Positions 45,590-54,155 of a DNA stretch of 64,000 bases are shown here, one piece after another. The stretch's first letter is position 1. Every line of letters starts with the position of its first letter. The DNA comes from an uncultured Spartobacteria bacterium (GTDB taxonomy: Bacteria; Verrucomicrobiota; Verrucomicrobiia; Chthoniobacterales; JAATET01): the NCBI GenBank assembly GCA_938011325.1, contig CALLUD010000012.1, forward strand, positions 124,001-188,000. Reading direction: 5' to 3'. A model generated the notes under the pieces. The model had not been told where the DNA came from. It ran no database searches and worked only from the letters and a program-made list of their open reading frames with translations. The position numbers and the translations under genes are program-made.

Positions 45590-46765
45590 ATGGCACACGC
45601 CGTCCGTCGTCCCACGATCCCTGAATTAACGGCAGAGGCCTTGCGCGCTGGAATCCGCTCCGGAAGCTGGCGGCGGGAGCTCCCCGGTGTGCTGCGTCTC
45701 GCAGAGGAGCTGAACGTTTCCAAGGTCACGATGCGCGCGGCGCTGCGTTTGCTGGAAGCGGAAGGGGTGGTGGCACCGGAAGGGCCGCGGGGTTCCCGTG
45801 TGGTGATCGGCAGCCGCGCCAGCAAGCGCTCGCTCGCGCGGCGGGTTCTGGTGTTGTTTGACCGGCCGGAGAGCGACATGGAGCCGGCGGAGCGGGAGCT
45901 TATTCTGCATCTCATGCAGGAGCTCCGCGCGGCGGATTGCGAGTGCAAGCTGCCGCCGAAGTCGCTGGTGGAGCTGCAGCATCAACCGGAGAAGATTCTG
46001 CGCTATGCGGGCGAGGTTGAATCGGATGTGTGGCTCGTCGTTGGCGCGCGAAAGGATGTTATTGAGACGCTGAGGAAATCGGGACGGCCCGTGCTCTCCT
46101 TTTGCGGAGGCAAGGTGGAGGGAACTCCGCAGATCGGAAAGGACATGGCGGCGATGGTGCGCGAGTCGGTGCGCCGATTTGCGGATCTAGGGCACCGAAA
46201 GATGGTGTTCATCCTGCGCGAGCGCTTTCAGTTGCCCCATTCGTCAGTTCCGCGGGAAGTGCTCGACGAACTCACGCGTCGCGGCATTCCCGCCAGCGCG
46301 CCCTACAACACACCGGTCTGGGCGCAGCAGAATGGAGGCCTGCGCTCGCTTCTCGACGAGTTTTTCCGGGTGACGCCGCCCACGGCAATCTTTGTGCAGA
46401 ACATGAAGCTGCTCGTGGCATTGCAGCTCTTCCTTGCTGAGCGCGGAGTTCGCGTGCCTGCCGACGTGTCAATCATCTGCGGCTACCTGGACGGCGAGTG
46501 TGAGATCGATCTGCTGCCGGCGCATTTTCGCACGGACTGGAAGGAAGTGATTCGCCGCGCTGTGCAGTGGGTGGATGGCGCGCTTCGGGGACACCCAACC
46601 AACGAGTGTTTTCTCGCGCAGGCGCAGTTTCATTCCGGTCCGTCTCTGGGGCCAGCCCCGGCGGATTGGATGATGGGCGGGTATCGCGGTGGCGATGCTT
46701 TCCGGGAAAATGGCGGGGCAGTGAACCGTCACGGCGTTTCGAGAAAATCGGGGTCCGCGAGCTGA
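45590..46765 (+). CDS. GntR-type HTH with LacI-type ligand domain regulator
   Basis: A 391-residue regulator. The N-terminal winged helix is GntR-like (I-P-E-L-T-A-E-A-L-R-A-G-I-R-S-G-S-W, then L-R-L-A-E-E-L-N-V-S-K-V-T-M-R-A-A-L-R-L-L-E-A-E-G-V-V). Residues about 80-360 form a periplasmic-binding-protein-like LacI/Peripla_BP_3 domain, as in A-D-L-G-H-R-K-M-V-F-I. This fusion is common in Verrucomicrobiota, often near carbohydrate genes. A GTG at 45575 is an alternative start adding five residues. Its effector is probably a sugar; the GH92 and SGNH-hydrolase genes upstream, and the palindrome at 37646, are possible targets by position only. Confidence 0.88.
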   Translation: MAHAVRRPTIPELTAEALRAGIRSGSWRRELPGVLRLAEELNVSKVTMRAALRLLEAEGVVAPEGPRGSRVVIGSRASKRSLARRVLVLFDRPESDMEPAERELILHLMQELRAADCECKLPPKSLVELQHQPEKILRYAGEVESDVWLVVGARKDVIETLRKSGRPVLSFCGGKVEGTPQIGKDMAAMVRESVRRFADLGHRKMVFILRERFQLPHSSVPREVLDELTRRGIPASAPYNTPVWAQQNGGLRSLLDEFFRVTPPTAIFVQNMKLLVALQLFLAERGVRVPADVSIICGYLDGECEIDLLPAHFRTDWKEVIRRAVQWVDGALRGHPTNECFLAQAQFHSGPSLGPAPADWMMGGYRGGDAFRENGGAVNRHGVSRKSGSAS

Positions 46766-46846
46766 CGCGGCTGGCTTTGCGCCGGGACGCTGGATTCAGG
46801 TCCGTGAGGGTAGGGAGGTGATTTGCTGGCTTGTGGAAGCCTCCCG

Positions 46847-46888
46847 GAAAAAGCAAACTCCCGGGAAGCCCCCAATGCCTCCCGGGAG
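46847..46888 (-). terminator. Intrinsic terminator of PEP-CTERM gene 46927-48345
   Basis: On the minus strand, CTCCCGGGA (46880-46888) pairs with TCCCGGGAG (46858-46866) around 13 bases, followed by TTTGCTTTTT. It begins 38 bases after the stop codon. A further partial copy of the arm (CTCCCGG) lies at about 46841. Confidence 0.8.
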
Positions 46889-46926
46889 ATGCAGGTGTTC
46901 CCTTGTCGAGAAGGAACGCTTTGTGA

Positions 46927-48345
46927 CTAGGAGCGGATGGATGTCCGCCGGCGCATGCGCAATGCGCCCACGCACGCTCCGATGGCAAGGAGCGCGAACG
47001 TGCCAGGTTCCGGCACAGGGGTCACATTCAACACTGCGGCGGCATTTCCGGAGAAGTTCACGCCGCCGGCAAGGTTCTGGAGTTCAGCCAGCGTATATTC
47101 GTCGGAGGCGACCGCCACGCCGTTGATCCGGAGTTCGGAGATGGTCTGGGTCCCCTCGAAGTCGAGCACGACATTCGCGCCCGTCACGAGATTGAGCACG
47201 ATTGCCTGATCGAGCGAAAGGGCGCCCTCCACCTGCAGGGTCGCGCCATTGGCGACCTCGAGCGTGCCGGTGATCGAGGCGCCGTCCGCGATGACCAGCG
47301 TGCCCTCGGCGACCTGCGACACCCCGATGAAAGTGTTTTGTCCCTCGAGGGTCAGGATTCCTTCACCGAGTTTCGTGAGCCCGCCTGTTCCGTTCATGCC
47401 CTGGGTAACCGTGACGAAATAAAAGTCGGTGTTGAACTTCAGCCCGCCCGCTTGCACATGGAGGTTCGCTCCGTCGAGTCCACTGAAGAAGTCGGGGCTG
47501 TCCGCAAGAGCAATCACCGTTCCTCCGTTAAAGTGGACGGTGCCGGTGCCGGACCCCTTGGTGATGCCGGAGGTCGTGAGCGAACCGCCGTTGAGATTCA
47601 AGGTTCCCGAACCCAGTCCGGTGCCATCCGCAGCGAGCGTGACGCCCGATGCGACCGTAACCTGTGCGGATCCTGAGATCGTAGCGGTGCCGTTACCGTC
47701 GTTTCGGCCAATCAGCAGATGCTCGTGGATGCTCAACGAGCCTCCGGAGACCTCCAGGGTGCCCACGCCCGCGGCGTTGTTGCCGATCGTCATGCGGGTG
47801 GAGGTGACTGATGCGAAATCCTGGATGTAAAGCCGGCCCGTTCCGGTGTCGCCAACGGCGAATCGAAGGTTGCTCGTTCCCAGGTTATCGAACATTGCGG
47901 TGCCCTTTACGGTCATCGTGCCGTCGGAACCGGCGTTGGCTCCAACGATCACCTGACCTGATCCGGAGGGAATGGTCATTGACCCCCCGGACATCTCGAA
48001 GGTTCCGACATGGGTGTTCCCGTCGCCAACACGGAGATTGGTGAGGATGACGTCGCCTCCGGTCTGGATGACATGGGCTTCCGCGTCTGCCGGAGAACCT
48101 CCGCGAGTGATCCGCAGATAGTTAAACTCGAGAGCGTCTCCTTCGGCGATGTTCACAGTGCCGCCATCGACAAGTGCATTGTCGCCGATGCCGGGCACTC
48201 CTTCAGGGCTCCAGTTTACAGGATCAGTGAAAGCTCCTTCATCACCGAACCAGGTGTAGTCCACGGCGAGGGCTGGAGAGGCGAAGAAGGTCGAGGTGGC
48301 GAGAGCAAGTCCAAGGACTGATGAGCCAAAAATGCGTGTGTTCAT
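46927..48345 (-). CDS. Exported PEP-CTERM protein with autotransporter-type repeats
   Basis: A 472-residue surface protein. The signal peptide ends near S-P-A-L-A. The body is a repeated beta-helix: W-F-G-D-E-G-A-F-T-D-P-V-N-W at the start is shared with the two related genes upstream, and G-L-T-K-L-G-E-G-I-L-T-L-E-G-Q-N-T-F is the autotransporter repeat. The end V-P-E-P-G-T-F-A-L-L-A-I-G followed by R-M-R-R-R is a PEP-CTERM signal. The ATG at 48345 is chosen over an upstream start because it opens the signal peptide. The leader has an A-tract and CCCC motif instead of a clear ribosome site. A terminator lies between this gene and the upstream one, so it is transcribed alone. Confidence 0.87.
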   Translation of the reverse strand: MNTRIFGSSVLGLALATSTFFASPALAVDYTWFGDEGAFTDPVNWSPEGVPGIGDNALVDGGTVNIAEGDALEFNYLRITRGGSPADAEAHVIQTGGDVILTNLRVGDGNTHVGTFEMSGGSMTIPSGSGQVIVGANAGSDGTMTVKGTAMFDNLGTSNLRFAVGDTGTGRLYIQDFASVTSTRMTIGNNAAGVGTLEVSGGSLSIHEHLLIGRNDGNGTATISGSAQVTVASGVTLAADGTGLGSGTLNLNGGSLTTSGITKGSGTGTVHFNGGTVIALADSPDFFSGLDGANLHVQAGGLKFNTDFYFVTVTQGMNGTGGLTKLGEGILTLEGQNTFIGVSQVAEGTLVIADGASITGTLEVANGATLQVEGALSLDQAIVLNLVTGANVVLDFEGTQTISELRINGVAVASDEYTLAELQNLAGGVNFSGNAAAVLNVTPVPEPGTFALLAIGACVGALRMRRRTSIRS

Positions 48346-48371
48346 GACTTCTATGGGGTTGGGGATTTTTT
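48346..48371 (-). promoter_or_regulatory. Leader with A-tract and CCCC motif, gene 46927-48345
   Basis: Read on the minus strand the 25 bases before the ATG contain AAAAAATCCCC, then AACCCCATAG, and no Shine-Dalgarno sequence. The same arrangement is found at 49807-49819 and 51752-51767. Confidence 0.5.
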
Positions 48372-48383
48372 GGTAATGAGATC

Positions 48384-48418
48384 GAAAAAGGACGAGGACC
48401 CGCGTGTGCCGCGGGTCC
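48384..48418 (-). terminator. Intrinsic terminator of PEP-CTERM gene 48433-49806
   Basis: On the minus strand, GGACCCGCG (complement of 48410-48418) pairs with CGCGGGTCC (complement of 48396-48404) around a five-base loop and is followed by a CTTTTT stretch (48386-48391). It begins 14 bases after the stop and separates this gene from the next one on the same strand. Confidence 0.75.
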
Positions 48419-48432
48419 CCTGTCACGGAATG

Positions 48433-49806
48433 TTAGCGAATCGAGGGAACCATGCGCCGCCGACGGGCGACGATGGCGATGCCGAGAAGAGCACCGATTC
48501 CGAGGGCGTAATCCGCAGGCTCCGGCACGGCGACAACAAGAGCACCCGTGCCCGTGATAAATCCGGAGAGCGTGCTGCTGTCATAGGTGCCCGGACCTTG
48601 GGCAATTCCATCAATGTAGAGTTCGCAGATCTGATTGCTGCCCACGAAGCTCAGGTCAAACGTGGCGCCTGTGGTAAGCCAGACAGCCGAGCTGGACGCG
48701 AGGAACGCTGAGTTGATCGACAGAGTGCCCTCGTCGATGATCGTGTCTCCAAGATAGCCGACGTTGATCGAAGAGAACGTCAGCGTGCCCGAGCCGAGTT
48801 TCGCCACGCCGCCGGCACCGCTCAGGGCCTGCGTGATCGTCACGTCGTTGCCGTTCGTATCGAACTTCAGGCTGTCGATGAGCTGAAGGTCTTCGCTTTC
48901 GAAGTCCGCGAAGAAATCGTCGCTGGCGGCACCAGCCCGCACGATTCCGCCGTTGAACTTGATCGTGCCGGATCCGACGCCCTCGGTGATCGCATTCGCG
49001 ACGATGACGCCGCCGTTCAGTTCGATCGTTCCGACAGGAGCTTCTCCTCCGCCACCGAGAACGTCCGCCACCACGATAGTGTTGGTGGTCGAGACCACCG
49101 CGTTGTCGTTCACGGTCAGAGTGCCGTGTGATCCTCCCCGGCCGACGGTGAATGTCGTGCCGGTGCTCGAGAGTTCCGCGTTGTCGGAAACCGTGACGGA
49201 ACCGGTGGCAAATGGGCCGAAGCCAATTCTGAACTCTCCGCTCGTGGTGAGCTTCGACGAGCCTTCGAGAGTGACATCAGCCTCACCGCTGTCGCCAACG
49301 GTAAACAGGACGCTCGTGGAGAACTGCGCGTTGCCGCTCATCGCCAGCGTGCCCTTGCCGGAGTTCGCTCCCATCAATGTGGAGCCGCCGTTGACGAACA
49401 TCTCGGAGCTGCCGGAGAGATTGAGCGTTCCGACGTGTTGACCACCGACCTCTCGATTGCCATCACCGATTCGCAGACCGGAGCCACCGGTCATGGTGAC
49501 CTTTCCGCCGGTCTGGTTGACGGTGGCGCTCATGACACCATCCGCATTCCGTGTGATACGCAGGAGTGCAAAGGTGAGGTCGTTGCCGGTGACGATGTTC
49601 GCCTCGCCGTTCAAGACCCGCAGCTCGTCTCCGGCGCTCGGGACGCCAGCGGGGTTCCAATTGGCAGCATCTGCGAACAGGTTCAAGCCGCCGCCGACCC
49701 ATTCGCGGGTGGCGGACATTGCCGGGAGGGCGGTCATGGTCGTGAGCACGACCAGGTTCTTCAATACACGACGACGGCAGGCCGTCAGACTGGACAGTCT
49801 TTTCAT
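48433..49806 (-). CDS. Exported PEP-CTERM protein with autotransporter-type repeats
   Basis: A 457-residue surface protein of the same family as its two neighbours. A signal peptide (about 1-31) is followed by L-F-A-D-A-A-N-W-N-P-A-G-V-P and then short beta repeats of the T-L-N-L-S-G-S and T-V-S-D-N-A-E-L type. Near the end lies G-V-A-K-L-G-S-G-T-L-T-F, then an L-x-F-V-G-S-N-Q-I-C-E-L-Y-I-D-G segment. The C-terminal signal is V-P-E-P-A-D followed by a hydrophobic helix and A-R-R-R-R. The leader has an AAAAAAAATCCCC run directly before the ATG. Cell-surface or matrix function is inferred from the family. Confidence 0.87.
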   Translation of the reverse strand: MKRLSSLTACRRRVLKNLVVLTTMTALPAMSATREWVGGGLNLFADAANWNPAGVPSAGDELRVLNGEANIVTGNDLTFALLRITRNADGVMSATVNQTGGKVTMTGGSGLRIGDGNREVGGQHVGTLNLSGSSEMFVNGGSTLMGANSGKGTLAMSGNAQFSTSVLFTVGDSGEADVTLEGSSKLTTSGEFRIGFGPFATGSVTVSDNAELSSTGTTFTVGRGGSHGTLTVNDNAVVSTTNTIVVADVLGGGGEAPVGTIELNGGVIVANAITEGVGSGTIKFNGGIVRAGAASDDFFADFESEDLQLIDSLKFDTNGNDVTITQALSGAGGVAKLGSGTLTFSSINVGYLGDTIIDEGTLSINSAFLASSSAVWLTTGATFDLSFVGSNQICELYIDGIAQGPGTYDSSTLSGFITGTGALVVAVPEPADYALGIGALLGIAIVARRRRMVPSIR

Positions 49807-50143
49807 GGGGATTTTTTTTGGTTAGGGGATTAAACGCGGTTTTTGGGGTTTTGACTGAACCGCGAGCCGATCCAACAACCCGGAGCGCGGCGTCACAAGA
49901 CGTGGAAATTTTGATTTGGGTCGGTGAATGACCCAGTTTGCGAAACCTTGCGAAGCCGACCGCACCACCAACGTGCGTCGAAGCAACCGGAACCCGTGGC
50001 TAATTCCATAGCTCACGAGTTTATGAACAATCCCAGTAGGGCGCCGAACGCGATTAGCGTGACCTCCCACCCGAACCGGGCAAAAGAAAACGGCGGGCTG
50101 GATTTCCAGCCCGCCGTTTCGAGGTTCTTGTAAGGGTTCGTGC
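49807..50143. other. Intergenic region with leader and terminator
   Basis: A gap of 337 bases between two minus-strand PEP-CTERM genes. It holds the A-tract leader next to the ATG (49807-49819) and a strong terminator (50080-50119). Short frames in the middle have no recognisable content. The promoter of the downstream gene must lie here, but no clear -35/-10 pair is seen. Confidence 0.6.
50080..50119 (-). terminator. Intrinsic terminator of PEP-CTERM gene 50144-51751
   Basis: AAACGGCGGGCTGG (50088-50101) and CCAGCCCGCCGTTT (50106-50119) form a perfect 14-base-pair stem with a four-base loop. On the minus strand it is followed by TTTTCTTTTG. It starts 24 bases after the stop codon. It is the strongest hairpin in the window. 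Confidence 0.88.
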
Positions 50144-51751
50144 TTACGCCTTGCGCCGACGCCGGCTGAGAGCGATCAGGCCCAGCATGCCGCCGATTCC
50201 CAGAGCAATCGTGCTGGGTTCAGGAACCACTGTAAGCATGCCCGGGCCCGTGATGCGATCCGTCTCGAATTGAGCCCCGGAGCCGATGGCACCCCAGGTC
50301 CCTAATGCTTGTGCCACTCCATCGAAGTAGAGACCGCGAACGGTATCCGTGCCGACAAAGTTGAGGTTCAGAACACCGCCATTCAGCAGAACGGAGGAAT
50401 TATCCGCGAGATACGGATTCTCGATCGACAGTTCGCCCAGTCCGATCAAGGTATCGCCCTCATAAGTATTGAGGCCCATGAGAGTGAGGATGCCTTCCCC
50501 AATCTTTTCCAAGCCACCGACACCCGACAGATCCTGAGTGATCGTCACGTTGAACCCGTTGGTATCGAACACCAATCCTCCTTCCAGGATATGGATGTCG
50601 CCAGATGCCAGATCGCCAAGGAAATTGGCATTGTCGGCACCCGCTCTGAGAGTTCCGCCGTTGAAATTGAGGGTGGCAGTCCCGGACTGGAACACAGGAG
50701 GTTCTCCCGAGTAGTGTCCTTTGGTGAGACCGTTGGCTGTGAGAATGCCGCCGTCCAGGTTCAAAGTTCCATTCGAACCGGTATATCGGGCGAGAACGAC
50801 GTTTGTGGCGGTGACTTCTGCTGTGTCGGAGATGGTCATCGTTCCCGTGCCGCCCCGGCCCACTTGAAGCTCTTGCAGATTGGCGACACCGCCGGAAGCG
50901 TTCCATACACCGGAGCGATCCCCGAACTCAGCGATCCAGGTTTCGCTCTGAACGGTGAGCGTTCCACCGGTCTGATTGAGGGTGGAGCTGTAGCCGTTGA
51001 GGACGAAGTTTCCTTTGGCCGCCGTTTTGGTTATATTGGCGGTGCCACTGATGTTCATCGTGCCGTTTGAGCCGGTGCCGTCGCGGCCAACCGCCACCCA
51101 GTCGTTGAAGGTGACGGTGCCGCCACTAATGTCCATCGTGCCTTTCGAGTTGGTGCCACCATTGGCGATCCAGACCTGGCCCTGAGCATCGAGAGTGCCT
51201 CCCGTCATATTGAAGGTCGAGTCGGCCCCGCCCATGCCGATAAGAAGACTCTCATTGTTGGTGTTGGTTACGGTCAAGGATCCTCCCGAAAGGTTGTAGA
51301 TACCGGTGTTGCCCGCGCCATCGGCGAGACCCAAGATATGAGTCGTCACCGTGCCGCCGCTTTGGTTGACCGTTCCGGTGACCGACGCATCGTTGGACCA
51401 GCGCGCAGGGTTATACCACCCACTGACGGTGACTTGCCCGCCCGTGATGTTCAACGTTCCGCTCCCAACGCCGCGTCCGCCATCGTCGTCACCGGATCCG
51501 GGAGTCAGCTCCGAAACGTTGATAATGTCGCCATCCGCGATGATGGCGGTGCCCCCATTTGCGATGGTCGCGTTGTCACCGGCCACGGGGACAGAGTCAC
51601 CCACCCAGTTGGTGGGATCGGTAAACGAGCCGGTCGTGCCGTCCCAGTTGACCGTCGCTGCAGACGAGGTGTGGATGCAAAAGACCGGCAGTGCAGTAGC
51701 CGCCAGAAATTTCGCGACAAGGGCAGAGGTATCCTTCAGGGATGATTTCAT
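50144..51751 (-). CDS. Exported PEP-CTERM protein with autotransporter-type repeats
   Basis: A 535-residue surface protein. The signal peptide ends near S-S-A-A and is followed by W-D-G-T-T-G-S-F-T-D-P-T-N-W. The body repeats units of the type G-T-M-D-I-S-G-G-T-V-T-F and N-Q-S-G-G-T-V-T. The autotransporter repeat is G-L-E-K-I-G-E-G-I-L-T-L-M-G-L-N-T-Y-E-G-D-T. The end is V-P-E-P-S-T-I-A-L-G-I-G followed by S-R-R-R-R. The ATG at 51751 is preceded by AAAAAACCCCATAG. The last 95 codons are duplicated in a decayed copy at 52042-52332. Confidence 0.87.
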   Translation of the reverse strand: MKSSLKDTSALVAKFLAATALPVFCIHTSSAATVNWDGTTGSFTDPTNWVGDSVPVAGDNATIANGGTAIIADGDIINVSELTPGSGDDDGGRGVGSGTLNITGGQVTVSGWYNPARWSNDASVTGTVNQSGGTVTTHILGLADGAGNTGIYNLSGGSLTVTNTNNESLLIGMGGADSTFNMTGGTLDAQGQVWIANGGTNSKGTMDISGGTVTFNDWVAVGRDGTGSNGTMNISGTANITKTAAKGNFVLNGYSSTLNQTGGTLTVQSETWIAEFGDRSGVWNASGGVANLQELQVGRGGTGTMTISDTAEVTATNVVLARYTGSNGTLNLDGGILTANGLTKGHYSGEPPVFQSGTATLNFNGGTLRAGADNANFLGDLASGDIHILEGGLVFDTNGFNVTITQDLSGVGGLEKIGEGILTLMGLNTYEGDTLIGLGELSIENPYLADNSSVLLNGGVLNLNFVGTDTVRGLYFDGVAQALGTWGAIGSGAQFETDRITGPGMLTVVPEPSTIALGIGGMLGLIALSRRRRKA

Positions 51752-51767
51752 GACTATGGGGTTTTTT
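51752..51767 (-). promoter_or_regulatory. Leader with A-tract and CCCC motif, gene 50144-51751
   Basis: On the minus strand AAAAAACCCCATAG precedes the ATG by two bases, matching the leader of the gene at 46927-48345 (both contain AACCCCATAG). No Shine-Dalgarno sequence is present. Confidence 0.5.
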
Positions 51768-51991
51768 ACGTGGGGGTGGCTCGAAGCGAATTGAGCGAGG
51801 GAATCATCAGGTTCGCCTCCTAGCACTGTCAAGCCTGCATTGCCAGCCAGTTAATCTTTTCTCATCCAAGTGCCCGCCGCGGTCGAGTGATGGTCTCGAC
51901 GCCGGTGAGCTTCGTGCGAAGGTTTCTCCGCTGAAGCGCAATCTGCTGAATGCAGTGGTCCAACCCGGTCACGGACTGCCTCCAAGGAAGC

Positions 51992-52014
51992 GGCGGGCCG
52001 GAGTCCAGCCCGCC
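51992..52014 (-). terminator. Degraded copy of the PEP-CTERM terminator
   Basis: GGCGGGC (51992-51998) and GCCCGCC (52008-52014) retain seven pairs of the 14-pair stem at 50088-50119, but the adjoining pairs are lost and no T run follows on the minus strand. It sits in the same position relative to the pseudogene end as the intact one does to its gene. Confidence 0.4.
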
Positions 52015-52041
52015 ATTTCGAGTGTTTGGATGGATGGTTGG

Positions 52042-52332
52042 TCAAGCCTTGCGTCGCCGCAGGCTAAGGGCAATCAGGCCCAGCGCGCCGATGCTTAACG
52101 CAATCGTGCCCGGTTCCGGCACCACAACGAGCAATCCCGTGCCAGTAATGCGATCCGTCTCAAACTCAGCTCCGGAGCCGACAGCACCCCAGGTTCCCAG
52201 CTCCTGGGCAACCCCGTCGAAATAAAGAGCATGGACGGTGTCCGTGCCGACAAAGTCGAGGTTCAAAACACCGCCATTCAGCTGAACGGAGGATTCGTCT
52301 GCGAGACACGGATTCTCGATCGACAGCGTCAG
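52042..52332 (-). pseudogene. 3'-end remnant of a PEP-CTERM gene, duplicate of 50144-51751
   Basis: Ninety-six codons, read from 52332 down, give L-S-I-E-N-P-C-L-A-D-E-S-S-V, then N-L-D-F-V-G-T-D-T-V-H-A-L-Y-F-D-G-V-A, and a full PEP-CTERM end (V-P-E-P-G-T-I-A-L, S-L-R-R-R-K-A). The sequence matches the end of the gene at 50144 codon by codon with few changes. No beta-repeat part, signal peptide or start codon exists upstream; similarity stops near 52330. A partial frame from an internal ATG at 52266 would lack a signal peptide, so it is not a functional secreted protein. Confidence 0.8.
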
Positions 52333-52384
52333 ATCAGGCGATGCTCCGGACAGGACAAGCCCGGGAACGGCCTTTGCAACACGC

Positions 52385-52417
52385 GGCGAAACCGCCCGCT
52401 GGAAGCATGCGGGCGGT
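52385..52417 (-). terminator. Probable terminator of fabV
   Basis: ACCGCCCGC (52391-52399) and GCGGGCGGT (52409-52417) form a nine-pair stem with a nine-base loop, 40 bases beyond the fabV stop on the minus strand. A short TTTC tail follows. Confidence 0.6.
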
Positions 52418-52456
52418 AACTCGCGACTGGTCTGAATTTCTTATCCGCCCGAGGGG

Positions 52457-53653
52457 TTACCCCGCGCTGGGCAGGCTTCGAATCGGCCGGATGGGATTGG
52501 TATCCGCGTTGTAGTCGATGCCGTCCATGCCGAAGCCGAAGAGCCGGTAGAATTCCTTCTGGTAGCCGGCAAAATCGGTGAGCGTGTCGATGGTCTCGGT
52601 GGTGATGCTGTCCCACACGGCGCTCACCTCGTTTTGCACGTCATCGCGCATTTCCCAGTCGTCGATGCGAATGCGGCCCTTGTCGTCGAGTTTGGGACCG
52701 TCGGGGGCGCAGTAGTGGTCGGCAAACAGCCGGTGCATCTGCTCGATGCAGCCCTCGTGAAGCCCTTTTGCCTTCATCACCTTGTAGAGCAGGGAAATGT
52801 AGAGCGGCACCACGGGAATTGCCGAGCTGGCCTGGGTGACGAGCGCCTTGTTTACCGACACCAGCGCGGTGCCGGTGCCGAACTTCGCGCTCAATTCCTT
52901 TGCGGTCTGCTCGAGGTGCGCCTTCGCGCGACCGATCGTGCCATCGGTATAAATCGCCCAGGTGAGCTCGGGCCCGATGTAGGAATAGGCGACGGTCTTG
53001 AAGCCGTCGGCGAGCACGCCGGCATCCGCGAGTGCCTCGATCCAGAGTTTCCAGTCCTCGCCGCCCATCACCTTTACCGTCTGTGCAATCTCGTCGTCAG
53101 TGGCGGGCTCGATCGTCACGGACTCGATTTCCTTTTTGTCCGTGTTGAGGTTTTTGTTCGTGTAGGTCCTGCCGGTCGGCTTGAGAACGGATTTGTAAAC
53201 CTCGCCCGTGACCGGATCGGTGCGGCGCGGGGACGCGAGGCTGTATACGACCATGTCGACCTGGCCGAGATCGGCTTTGATGGCCTCGATGACCTGCGTC
53301 TTCATCTCATTCGAGAAGGCGTCGCCGTTGAAACTCTTCGCGTAGAGACCGTCCCGCGCGGCCGCCTCCTCGAAGGCGGCGGAGTTATACCAGCCGGCGG
53401 AGGCCGTCTTTTTGTCGGTGCCCTCCTTTTCGAAAAACACGCCGATTGTCGACGCACCGCCGCCGAACGCGGGCACGATGCGCGACGCGAGCCCGTAACC
53501 CGTGGAGGCGCCCACGACGAGCACGCGCTTCGGACAGCCTTCGAGCGGTGGCTTCGACTTCACGTAGTCGATCTGTTCCTGAACATGTGCCGCGCAGCCG
53601 TCGGGATGCGCCGTCGTGCAAATGAAACCGCGGATTTTCGGGGAAATGATCAC
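52457..53653 (-). CDS. fabV: Trans-2-enoyl-ACP/CoA reductase FabV
   Basis: A 398-residue NADH-dependent enoyl reductase that completes the elongation cycle of fatty acid synthesis. The start is a GTG at 53653 because the family begins M-I-I-x-P-K-I-R-G-F-I-C-T-T-A-H-P; a longer frame from 53764 covers the divergent gene start and is rejected. The NAD-binding loop is V-V-G-A-S-T-G-Y-G-L. The catalytic Y235 and K244 (Y-x8-K, in Y-T-D-G-T-I-G-R-A-K) are at the positions expected for FabV. FabV members resist triclosan. No fabI-type gene is in the window. It is divergent from the gene at 53746. Confidence 0.96.
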   Translation of the reverse strand: MIISPKIRGFICTTAHPDGCAAHVQEQIDYVKSKPPLEGCPKRVLVVGASTGYGLASRIVPAFGGGASTIGVFFEKEGTDKKTASAGWYNSAAFEEAAARDGLYAKSFNGDAFSNEMKTQVIEAIKADLGQVDMVVYSLASPRRTDPVTGEVYKSVLKPTGRTYTNKNLNTDKKEIESVTIEPATDDEIAQTVKVMGGEDWKLWIEALADAGVLADGFKTVAYSYIGPELTWAIYTDGTIGRAKAHLEQTAKELSAKFGTGTALVSVNKALVTQASSAIPVVPLYISLLYKVMKAKGLHEGCIEQMHRLFADHYCAPDGPKLDDKGRIRIDDWEMRDDVQNEVSAVWDSITTETIDTLTDFAGYQKEFYRLFGFGMDGIDYNADTNPIRPIRSLPSAG

Positions 53654-53745
53654 GCTCGCTTTGTGACGCCTTTGGCGCGGCCACGCAAGGATTTGAGCAG
53701 GGCATGATCCGGTGAAATGGCACGCGAAGCGCTCTTCGGGCCGCA

Positions 53746-54111
53746 ATGACTGGGAAATACGCAAAGGGACGTCCGTTGCTGGAACTGCACCTCGGCACCG
53801 GGGGCGCGAGGATCGCGGAGGCGCGATCGCCGGAGCTGACCCGCTTCGTGGTCGAGCACGGCTTTGCCGACATGTATACCAACGATGCGCTGGACCAGCG
53901 TGCGCGGAAGATCGCCATGCTCGCGTCGTTGATCACCTCCGCGAGTCTGCCGCAACTCGAGTGGCACACCCGCGGCGCGCTCGAGAGCGGACTGCTGAAC
54001 AAAGCGGAGATCGAGCAGATCGTGATTCAAATGACCATCTACATCGGCTATCCGGCCGCCTACAACGCGATGGGCGTCGTGAAGAAGGTATTCGAAGAGC
54101 TCGAGGCTTGA
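53746..54111 (+). CDS. Carboxymuconolactone decarboxylase-like protein
   Basis: A 121-residue helical protein of the CMD/AhpD-like superfamily: K-I-A-M-L-A-S-L-I-T-S-A-S-L-P-Q-L-E-W-H-T-R-G-A-L-E-S-G-L-L-N-K-A-E-I-E-Q-I, then Y-I-G-Y-P-A-A-Y-N-A. The H is kept but the catalytic Cys pair of AhpD is missing, as in the gamma-carboxymuconolactone decarboxylase branch. The natural substrate is unknown; a protocatechuate pathway is not seen in this window. The ATG at 53746 lies inside the upstream region of fabV, with 92 bases between the two start codons. Confidence 0.85.
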   Translation: MTGKYAKGRPLLELHLGTGGARIAEARSPELTRFVVEHGFADMYTNDALDQRARKIAMLASLITSASLPQLEWHTRGALESGLLNKAEIEQIVIQMTIYIGYPAAYNAMGVVKKVFEELEA

Positions 54112-54155
54112 GCGTCGCGCTTTTCTCGCAGCGTCGTTCCGAGCAAACTGTGGCC

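Noticed and set aside
43537..45948. Long open frame on the minus strand opposite the PAS hybrid kinase
   Set aside because: It is a GC-rich antisense shadow. It has no domain, signal or start site, while the plus strand carries complete kinase motifs.
52042..52266. Independent small protein from the internal ATG at 52266
   Set aside because: The frame lacks a signal peptide, continues upstream in homology past the ATG, and matches a neighbouring gene's 3' end, so it is a pseudogene remnant.
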